Shown piece after piece: positions 24,091 to 31,632 of a DNA stretch of 64,000 bases. Numbering within the stretch: the first letter of the stretch is position 1; each line of letters begins with the position of its first letter. The position numbers and the translations under genes were made by a program. The stretch is from Aquatica leii (lineage: Eukaryota > Arthropoda > Insecta > Coleoptera > Lampyridae), in NCBI GenBank assembly GCA_035610365.1, contig CM069432.1:173288035-173352034 (forward strand). Reading direction: 5' to 3'. The notes under the pieces were generated by a model. It saw only the letters and a list, made by a program, of their open reading frames with translations. It ran no database searches and was not told the DNA's origin.

Positions 24091-24927
24091 TTATTTAAGT
24101 TTCTTAAAATGTAGTTTTAAATTCAATGTTCCAAACTCAAATGGCATTGGAAACCCAGTTTCGGTCTTTATATTTACTTCGATGTTTTCAAACTCTTTCC
24201 TCATCACAGGTGCATAATGCACAGGTGAAAACACGACATCTTTATGACATCCATAATTATATCCATCCGACGTAATGTTGACAATTCTTAAAAGCGGTGA
24301 TAAAATGTCACCAACTATTTGCGGTTCTACGACGTCACAATAAATAAACATTTGAGATGGAATACCAGACCAAATATTTGCCGGATGTGTGGAATCTGTG
24401 TAGACGGCTATGTTATCGTCTGGAGCATACCCCAGCTGCAAGGACAATCTTCTCGAAAAACCCATCATAGACAAACTCGTTTTTATTTCTATCGATATAC
24501 GTTTTGTAATATTGTTGTAATTAAATTTAAATAATTTAGATATTAGTTCGCTGTTATTCATTACAGTAATGACAGCTTCAACCGATTCGTAATTTCCTGA
24601 GGGTATTTTAAAAACGTGCCATCCGTTGAAAGAGTAATTAACGTAATCACGATTTTTAACAAAATATTTAGCTGCGGTTTCTAAAATCTTGTCCACGTCC
24701 ACTTCATTTTCAGGAGGGTCAATTCTATAGTACAATAAATTGTCACCCTCGTTTATAGCCATAAGCGAACACGGGTATTGAATTTCAGATACGCCAACCA
24801 ACCATTCACCAGTCAGTCTTAAACGTTTAGGTAATTGAGTTATAAAACTTGTAGTAACGTTATTTGGAAAATAGTTCATAGAACTGTTACTTAATAATGT
24901 AAGATAAAACTCCGATGCGGTATTCAT
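24091..24927 (-). CDS. mCP: Minor capsid (penton-like) protein
   Basis: A 278-residue single-jelly-roll type minor capsid protein, the PX protein of older Polinton work, expected at the capsid vertices. Characteristic are the opening EFYLTLLSNSSMNYFPNN, the LPKRLRLTGEWLVGVSEI block and YPCSLM. In the C-terminal half are DVVEPQIVGD and LLRIV. The start at 24927 overlaps the stop of the integrase gene by 4 bp (ATGA-type overlap on the minus strand). No disruption is seen. Confidence 0.88.
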   Translation of the reverse strand: MNTASEFYLTLLSNSSMNYFPNNVTTSFITQLPKRLRLTGEWLVGVSEIQYPCSLMAINEGDNLLYYRIDPPENEVDVDKILETAAKYFVKNRDYVNYSFNGWHVFKIPSGNYESVEAVITVMNNSELISKLFKFNYNNITKRISIEIKTSLSMMGFSRRLSLQLGYAPDDNIAVYTDSTHPANIWSGIPSQMFIYCDVVEPQIVGDILSPLLRIVNITSDGYNYGCHKDVVFSPVHYAPVMRKEFENIEVNIKTETGFPMPFEFGTLNLKLHFKKLK

Positions 24928-25979
24928 ATTTTCTTAAAATTTGCAGCTGATACCCAAGAATTAAACTTATCGGTATAACCTCTCCACTTGACCAGATACT
25001 TTTTGTTTTTGCCTGATCCTTTTACTTTCAACAGTTTTTCAATTTTATATAACGTTTTAAAGTTTATTTTAACGGGCTGCAATTCTTCTTCATAAAAAGT
25101 TCCTTCGATAGGATCGCCTTGTAAATCTTCAAGTCTATAAACAGGCGGTTTACGTTTAATAACTTTAATGATTTTAAACACTTCTTCACTCCAATTTGTT
25201 ACATATCCTTTCTCGAAAACTTGTTTAGTTCTGCTTACTCTAACGTGTTGATCTATTTTATATTTAGGTGTTCGCTGTTTACCCACGCCTTTTTCGTACA
25301 AATTGTACCAAACTTGTAAAATGTTAGTATCGTTTACTTCGTTAGGAGCCATCTTTATACTTCGATGATAGCGATTGTTGTACGACGCTATTAAGTCTGA
25401 TAAAATATCTATATAACGATACGTGTTTGAAAATGTAAAATAACGCCACATTCTAGTCTTAAGTGTTCTATTAAACCTCTCAATCACTGCTGCTTTCACG
25501 TCTGGATTATTAGTAACATAAAAATTAATGTTGCGCTTGTTAAAGAACTTTTGCACTGATCAAGCCACAAACTCTTTTCCTTTATCCGTTTGAATATTTA
25601 CTGGTGTATTTTCATATTCAATAAAAATTTCAGAAAACGCTGCTACTATATTTTTAGCTGTTTTTAATTTTATAGTTTTTGCCCATGCTTTTTTACTAAA
25701 CACATCGATCACTGTTAATATAAAATTATTTCCGTCATTATATTCACGTAAACTTCGCATATCACATAAATCAGCCTGCCATAGCTCATCTATGTTGCTT
25801 ACGATGTATTTGTTTCTAGAAAATCTTTTTCTGACTAGCTTATGGATTGTATAAGCATCTTGGTTGTGTAACCACTTCTTGATACTGTTATGGTTATGAT
25901 GGTTTTTTAACGATTGAAACAACGACTCTGTCCCGGCAAAATTACTAGCGTGAGCAGGATTGTAGTAGATTACCTCCAT
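24924..25979 (-). pseudogene. INT: Retroviral-type integrase with chromodomain, one stop
   Basis: Integrase that inserts the element and makes the 6-bp duplication. The N-terminal half begins MEVIYYNPAHASNF and contains DELWQADLCDM (first aspartate) and IQTDKGKEFVA (second aspartate). An in-frame TGA near 25560 then interrupts the frame. The second half continues in the same frame with VKAAVIERFNRTLK (catalytic glutamate). It ends with a chromodomain, KYLVKWRGYTDKFNSWV (near the C terminus). All three catalytic residues survive, so the single nonsense codon is the only visible defect. Readthrough cannot be excluded, but a plain mutation is more likely. It precedes the minor capsid gene by a 4-bp overlap. 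Confidence 0.93.
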
Positions 25980-26648
25980 TATAATTTAAATGACTTCCAA
26001 TCTAAAACACGTGAAATAGATTTACGTTTAGTTTGTCGCCATGTAGAACTTTTTTCAATTTTAGACGATTTCATTTCATCATCGTCGTCGTAGCTGAGCT
26101 TTGCTTTAAGTTCAGGAGTTGTATTTGATGAACGAATGTTGCGTCGGTTTAGATTGCCTATCAACTCATGTGGAAAATTAATGTCTTTCATATACAATGC
26201 AAGATGAAGCCAAGCCAGGAGGGTTTGTGTTTTTACGTGGTCTAAGCGCATCATGAACCAAATCGATAATATTTGATGAAGGTAGTACTTCACCTTTTAT
26301 TGAGACCGTTCCATTTCTATCCCAAATTACGTCACCCGATGCACTTAATATACGTATAAAGTTCTCAGCTTTTTTCTTGTACGTAGTTGGTAATGTATCT
26401 ATTATATCGTCGTTTGAAAGCATCGTACGTCTCTTTTCTTCGATCGGTATACTAACTGGTTGCCTCACTTCATCCGCAAAGTGTAAATACCTTTGCAAAA
26501 TTTGATTATAATTATTCCACTTGTCATGGTCTGATAACTGTGATTTTAGAACACTGTGCATTTCACTGTCCAGTTGCGACAAAACGTTATTTTGCGTAGT
26601 TTCCGAAGATTTTAAGCGCTGAACGAATTCGGGAGGAACAATAATCAT
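25979..26648 (-). pseudogene. Conserved Polinton protein, frameshifted
   Basis: Two overlapping frames (26648-26178 and 26293-25979) read as one gene. The first carries MIIVPPEFVQRL, LDSEMHSVLKSQLSDHDKW, then NQILQRYLHF and RPRKNTNPPG. The second resumes with LLAWLHLALYMKDINFPHELIGN and a basic tail. The family, seen in many Polintons, runs through this junction without a break. A one-base indel near 26205-26225 is therefore inferred. The function is unknown. The upstream gap to the next gene is 37 bp, and the tail meets the integrase start. Confidence 0.75.
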
Positions 26649-26685
26649 CTTTTAGCATGTTCCATTTTTGATATATTTTCATGAA

Positions 26686-27015
26686 CTAGTTTAAAAGACT
26701 GCCTATTACACTGCTTATTAAAGGTGCTAAGATAAAAGGTAGAAATGCCCCTCCTTGCTGCACCAGTATTTGTTTTTTCTTTTTAATAGATTCGCCCTGT
26801 CTTACGAGTCTTCTTAGAGTGTTCTTATGACGACCGAGTCGAGCTTTCTGAGTACTGGATAAAGGAATTTTTCCTTTTAAAGTGTTATAAACACATTCAC
26901 AAATACAGTGTATCTGTTTATCATTTGCACATTTAAGTAAAGCGTTGCGTTCTTTAGGCCCTAATTTTGTTAAAGCACGAAGCAGCTCAGCATGTTTAAT
27001 AACCGATGAACCCAT
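26686..27015 (-). CDS. Conserved small Polinton protein, hydrophobic tail
   Basis: A 109-residue protein. The N-terminal part is helical (LLRALTKLGPKERNALLKCA), with a CICECVYNTLKGKIPLSS block, then a strongly basic stretch (KARLGRHKNTLRRLVRQG, SIKKKKQ) and a glycine-led hydrophobic C terminus (GGAFLPFILAPLISSVIGSLL). This architecture is widespread in Polintons. A virion or membrane-active role has been suggested for such proteins; I infer no more than that. It overlaps the ATPase gene by 20 bp. Confidence 0.8.
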   Translation of the reverse strand: MGSSVIKHAELLRALTKLGPKERNALLKCANDKQIHCICECVYNTLKGKIPLSSTQKARLGRHKNTLRRLVRQGESIKKKKQILVQQGGAFLPFILAPLISSVIGSLLN

Positions 27016-27682
27016 TACGACTGAATAATGTCAAACTTATCTGTAGACGTGTATTTAAAGCCTTTTTTGGTATGTAAACACAACATGCGCCATTTTCCCC
27101 AAAAATGGATGTTCTGTAACGAACAATATCAGGTGTATCTTGTTTTAAATCCATTAACATATAACCGTGCGGCTTCGATGTTGCATCATTATAAGCTTCT
27201 TCTAAAAACTTTGTATTTTCAGGACAAATTTGTCTGGTCAGATGTTTGATTTGCGCCTTGTCGCGGGGGTTTTTAAATAAAATAATGTAATGGGCGTTTA
27301 ACGATATGTCTCTTTGTCCTTTTCCTTGATGAAATATATTTTGAGTCAGAAAAAACACGCTTAAATTGCGATGATGACAGCCTTTAGTAAATATATCTAC
27401 TATTGCTCCATTAGTTTCGCGCATTAAATCATCAATTATAATTAACATAGGTTTTGTACCATCAATCATATCTATACTAGGTAAACCATGATTAAATTCT
27501 ACTAGGGAATTCATATCTTTATACAATGGTTGCCATTCATCGTAGCACCACAGCACCTTGTTAAACTCAACATTGCACATTTCAGTATGTTTTAAAAAGT
27601 TGACGATAAAGTAAGATTTGCCACTACCCGAGGGTCCCGCAACAATAGCTGAGAAAGGATGATAAAATTGGTACGCCATCAC
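26996..27682 (-). CDS. ATP: FtsK/HerA-type genome-packaging ATPase
   Basis: A 228-residue ATPase of the A32-like packaging family, expected to pump the element DNA into capsids. The Walker A motif is AGPSGSGKS (near residue 18-26) and the Walker B motif is PMLIIIDDLM (near 83). A downstream FFLTQNIFHQG block contains the sensor-like glutamine. The start is MM at 27682 or 27679. The 3' end overlaps the next gene by 20 bp. No disruption is seen. Confidence 0.93.
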   Translation of the reverse strand: MMAYQFYHPFSAIVAGPSGSGKSYFIVNFLKHTEMCNVEFNKVLWCYDEWQPLYKDMNSLVEFNHGLPSIDMIDGTKPMLIIIDDLMRETNGAIVDIFTKGCHHRNLSVFFLTQNIFHQGKGQRDISLNAHYIILFKNPRDKAQIKHLTRQICPENTKFLEEAYNDATSKPHGYMLMDLKQDTPDIVRYRTSIFGENGACCVYIPKKALNTRLQISLTLFSRNGFIGY

Positions 27683-27756
27683 GTACTGTTTAAAGTGGAA
27701 TAAATAAAAAATTGATTAGAAATAGTTTATATATTAACACAACGTACATACATATT

Positions 27757-28580
27757 TTAAGGGTGATAAGTATGAAAACTTTGATACAAATGTCTATCAT
27801 CATTATCGTTCATAAATTTTATTATATTATATAAAATACAGTTAGGAAATTTGTATACTAGTTCATGCATAACTACATTATCAATATACTTATTAGATAA
27901 AACTTCACACATGTCACTGCGAGTTGCACTATTGAGTCCTTTTCTGTCAACAGCTTCTACTACGTCAGTGGTAAAACTATCAACTATGTCATCAACACAT
28001 ATTAACGATTGCAATTTGATTATAATACAGTTCTTCATGTCGCGAAGATTTTCTAACGTAACGAGACCTAAGTACAACTGAAAAACATCTGTGGGATCTT
28101 TTGGTACAAATCTCGCCGCGTTGACACCATTTGAACAAATAATCTCGTAATTTTTAATTCGCACTTATAGTTATCATCAGTTTTCAAACACTCAATAATG
28201 TCATTAATCTGATCGAAAAGCTGCATAATATCCATTTGATGAAAACACACCCCTTGGTTCAAGCCTTGTTTTATAATTTTTACACAAGGTAAAAAATTAT
28301 TGAACACATCTGTACCAACAGACACAATTTTTGATTCGCTAATATTTAACGGTATAGTTAACTCATGAAGAAGACGATGGCGCTCCTTTTGCATTTTTAG
28401 TGATAACTCTTCTTTCTCTATTTTAAGGTTGTAGCATCTTGCACCAATTTCTTCAGTCCTTTTACAATCAGTGTTCACAGGTTTAAATTCAGGAAAATTA
28501 ATTTTACGTTGATCAATTCTCCTCTTTAATGTAGGGGCCTCTGAAGTATTATACGGTCTATACATTTTTGTTGCGTACAT
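27757..28580 (-). pseudogene. Unrecognised Polinton gene, frameshifted
   Basis: Two overlapping frames: 28580-28068 (MYATKMYRPYNTSEA onward) and 28164-27757 (RIKNYEIICSNG onward). They overlap by about 100 bp. Near 28160 the same nucleotides give a plausible continuation in the second frame, so I infer one gene of about 270 residues with a one-base indel. An alternative is two overlapping genes, the second without an ATG. The second half has an acidic and hydrophobic composition with a VPKDPTDVFQLYLGLV block. I do not recognise a family. It is the first leftward gene, 74 bp before the ATPase. Confidence 0.55.
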
Positions 28581-28622
28581 TTTATCTTATTTTACCGTTA
28601 AACACACAATTGCAGAGTTCAA

Positions 28623-28660
28623 CTAGATCTGTTGCAAGTGCAACAATAACATCTAGTTTT
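28623..28660. promoter_or_regulatory. Palindrome between divergent genes
   Basis: AACTAGAT and ATCTAGTT form outer arms, and GTTGC and GCAAC form inner arms around AAGT. The structure sits between the leftward gene starting at 28580 and the rightward gene at 28846, so a shared regulatory or origin-like role is possible but unproven. Confidence 0.4.
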
Positions 28661-28845
28661 ATACTCGCCAAATTACTACTCCCACGCTTCTATTCATTAG
28701 CAAAAACGTTTGTTCAAACGTGCTGCGACCTGTATGTGACGTAATTACCCTGTTTAAACGTGCACCCATCTGCATGTTGCGTTTGTTTTCAATTAAGTCA
28801 AAAGATTTGTCATCATTTATAGGTTTGATAAAAATTTTATGGAGC

Positions 28846-29058
28846 ATGATGAAAAGGGTAGTAATTGACGAATCAAAAAATACTGTATTAAAAATGGTTG
28901 TGTGGGGTTACGCTTATCATCAAGCACGTAAAGGAAAATGGATAGAAGCTGTTATAGATAGAAACCGTTTTCAAAATCGAATAAACAGTATTGGTTCTAA
29001 ATTAGAATATATTTTGGATCCACAACACCGAATACGTATATACAAAGAACGTTATTAA
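28846..29058 (+). CDS. Small rightward Polinton gene, unknown
   Basis: A 70-residue product starting MMKRVVIDESKN (28846), with WGYAYHQARKGKWIEAVIDR and a basic C terminus ending RIRIYKERY. The frame is open further upstream to 28720, but that part has an intergenic composition and is shared with a leftward frame. I therefore choose the double ATG. I do not recognise a family. It is one of only two rightward genes in the element. Confidence 0.5.
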   Translation: MMKRVVIDESKNTVLKMVVWGYAYHQARKGKWIEAVIDRNRFQNRINSIGSKLEYILDPQHRIRIYKERY

Positions 29059-29119
29059 TAATTCAATTGGGTGCAATTTATAAAACACTAATTAATAATG
29101 AAAACGCTAAATTTGTACA

Positions 29120-29455
29120 TAAAAATGAATCATAATAAATAAATTTTGTAATACACTTTTCAACAAGTTGGTACAAGCCGAAAGCTTTTCAAGAAAACTG
29201 ACGTCACCACGATAAATTCTTTGGTAGTCTATAGGTACATAAAAATATGATTCATAACAAAGTTAATTTTGTTATACATTTAGCTTACTTTCAACAAGTT
29301 GGTGCAGGCAGAAAATGTTGACGTCATCACGATACATTTTGTACTGGTCTATAGGTACATAAAAATATGAATCATAACAAAATCAATTTGTAATACATTT
29401 AGCTTACTTTCAACAAGTTGGTGCAGGCAGAAAATGTTGACGTCATCAAGATGCG
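29120..29455 (+). repeat. Tandem ~120-bp repeats, each with TGACGTCA
   Basis: Three near-identical units contain CAACAAGTTGGT, then the palindrome TGACGTCA at 29199-29206, 29319-29326 and 29438-29445, with TCTATAGGTACATAAAAATATGA-like sequence between them. The spacings are 120 and 119 bp. The last TGACGTCA lies 5 bp before the ATG at 29451. TGACGTCA is the consensus of CREB/ATF-type binding sites, so the array may be a promoter; this is inference. Confidence 0.65.
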
Positions 29456-29837
29456 TAATGTGCTAGTATTTAAATACTTGAGGATTAAAATATTGTCAGT
29501 ACCGCATAAGATGTCTGTAGAATCTGTTATAGATAAAGTTGGTTATGTGATCAATGCTTATTGTTCTCGTACAAACGGTATAAGAAAATCGTTAAAGAAG
29601 TTTGAAAAATGGGATCTACAGTTTTTTCCAATCAGTTTTCTAATTAATAATGTACCAGCGTACAAATTAAAAGAAGTATGGGAAGATTTACCGGTAAGGT
29701 ATCAAGAAAACGTTAAACTACAACTGTGTTTACCCTGTTTGAGGCATTACAACAAAGACAACATACAGTTAGACGGACCACCGCCTTCTATAAAAATGTG
29801 TTGGGCATGTAAAAGTGAAAAAGTGTATGTTGATTAA
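29451..29837 (+). CDS. Rightward gene with C-terminal CxxC pairs
   Basis: A 128-residue product from the ATG at 29451 (MRNVLVFKYLRIKIL), immediately after the third TGACGTCA repeat. The C-terminal part has two CxxC pairs, CLPC and CWAC, about 30 residues apart, which suggests a small zinc-binding domain. The last 88 bp lie inside the right terminal inverted repeat, so a copy of its 3' end exists, inverted, at about 15985-16067. I do not recognise a family. An upstream in-frame start exists at 29418, but the region is repeat. Confidence 0.6.
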   Translation: MRNVLVFKYLRIKILSVPHKMSVESVIDKVGYVINAYCSRTNGIRKSLKKFEKWDLQFFPISFLINNVPAYKLKEVWEDLPVRYQENVKLQLCLPCLRHYNKDNIQLDGPPPSIKMCWACKSEKVYVD

Positions 29838-30854
29838 TAATTTCTAAATTATTACACATTTTATAATCTGTCATTTTGATTAATAATTATGTTATGAAAA
29901 TAGTAGGTACTCATCAAAGCTATAATTTTTCCTGGTTTTGTTTGTACATGCAAAAATTATAAGTTCCGATTTTGTAAATAGGTATACTAACATGTAGTAA
30001 AAAAAAAATGTAAAGTGAAACAACTGTATGTAGATCAATAATTTTTAATTGTAATTGTTACACATTTTATAATCTGTCGGTTTGATTAATAATTATGGTA
30101 ATAAAATAGTGCATACTCATCAAAGCTATAATTATTTTGTTTGTATATGCAAAAGTTCCAAAAATCAATCAATAAATTCTAAGAGTTTCTCCCGATTTTT
30201 ATTTTCTAAGAAATGGACAAGGGTAGCTCAAATAGGTAAGCAGGTAGTTTAGATTTTCAAAGAATCACACAATCAAAAGTTTAATTGAAGTCATGATCTT
30301 ATATCGATTAAATAAATGTAATTGCATTAATTAATTTTGGATTCATTTGATTAAACGGAATTAAAACGTAAATCAAAACGTAAATTAAAATAATTTGATC
30401 AAACTGAAATTATTCTACGAATCAAAACTCAAATTAAAATAATTTAATCAAATCGCGAATTAAAACTCCAATTAAATCAAACAGATTATTCCAAGAATTA
30501 AAATCAAAATCGCAAATTAAAATGATCAAACAGATTTTTCCTCGAATTAAAACGTGCATTAAATAAAAAACGCGAATTAAAATGATTTAATCAATCCGCG
30601 AATTAAAACTCCAATTAAAACGATTTAATCAAACAGATTATTCCAAGAATTAAAATCAAAATCGCGAATTAAAAACGGGTAAAATTTAATCAAACCGCTA
30701 ATTAATATGCAAAACCGCGAATTAAACCGCCGATTAAAACGAAAACGCGAATTAAACCGCCGATTAAAACGCGAAACCGCGAAATAACCTTAATTGACCC
30801 CGCGAATTAATTTAATTCGCGAAAGTGGTGGGGGAAAGCTGGGTGTATTCTACT
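29750..30854 (-). repeat. Polinton right terminal inverted repeat
   Basis: 1,105 bp matching the left end (14968-16067) in inverted orientation. It starts within the last gene and ends at ATTCTACT before the TATGGT duplication. Confidence 0.95.
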
Positions 30855-30860
30855 TATGGT
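30855..30860. repeat. Polinton right target-site duplication
   Basis: TATGGT, identical to 14962-14967. Confidence 0.95.
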
Positions 30861-31620
30861 TTTGTTTTTATTTGTCGATCAGTTTCGTCTTGTGATATAT
30901 AAACGAGTATTTTTAATGTTTTAAATATTTTTGTTATTTCTTATGGTTTTGCATCATATACTAAAATACAAAAATTTTGAGTTGTAATACTGTTAGAATA
31001 TGTTTCTGTTTTCTATAAGTTTATAATTAGGTTATGTACCTCAATGAAAAAATACTTGTATGGCTTATTGCTTGTACTTGTAAAATATATGTACAAATGA
31101 AAATAAATTTATGAAAATGCTTTAAAATGATTTTTCAATAGTAGATAATAATACCTAACTTAACCCGTATCTGTACTCACATATGAACGTAATACAAATT
31201 TGGGGCGTTATTTTAAATTTGCACAAGGGCGTCAAAAGTGCTAGGCGCGAGCCTGGACAGATCGCTGGTCTTGTTTCGGCAGCCAATGGGGGTTCTTACT
31301 ATTTCAGAGTTTTTTTTTTAATGTATTAGTTTGACTAACCCGAAAACGTTAAGTCTGAAGTTTAAAAAACGTAGGTCAATTCGTATCTATCAGAATCAGG
31401 AGGTAATAGCGTCGTTCAAAAGATGTGAAGACGCTTTCATATATTTACCTAACACGGTATATGTTAAAATAAAATTTTATTAAACTACATAGAATTAATG
31501 GTTATTTTAAAAACCGTTACTTTAATTTGACTCCATGTGTAGGTTTCATTTAATTCAATTTATTGTTTAAGTAAATATTTTTTCGTATAAAAACTTTTGA
31601 GATTTTTATGCAAATTTTTA
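30861..31620. other. Intergenic, with a hAT-end-like relic
   Basis: No gene is seen. The stretch at about 31195-31260 (GGGGCG, TATTTTAAATTTGCACAAGGGCG, then AGTGCTAGGCGCGAGCC) resembles the terminal sequence of decayed hAT elements. The rest is AT-rich. It may contain the promoter or 5' untranslated exon of the gene that follows. Confidence 0.4.
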
Positions 31621-31632
31621 CAGGTTTACGCA

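Larger units (their letters stand above)
14968..30854. mobile_element. Polinton/Maverick element, near complete
   Basis: A 15,887-bp element bounded by AGTAGAATACACCC and its inverted copy GGGTGTATTCTACT, with a 6-bp duplication TATGGT on both sides. It begins with AG and ends with CT as Polintons do. It has 1.1-kb terminal inverted repeats and encodes the full core set: protein-primed DNA polymerase B, retroviral-type integrase, adenovirus-like cysteine protease, FtsK/HerA-type ATPase, double-jelly-roll major capsid protein and penton-like minor capsid protein. Most genes run leftward in a tightly packed block (28580 to 16415). Two small genes run rightward near the right end. Defects seen are one stop codon in the integrase and frameshifts in two hypothetical genes. 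Confidence 0.97.
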
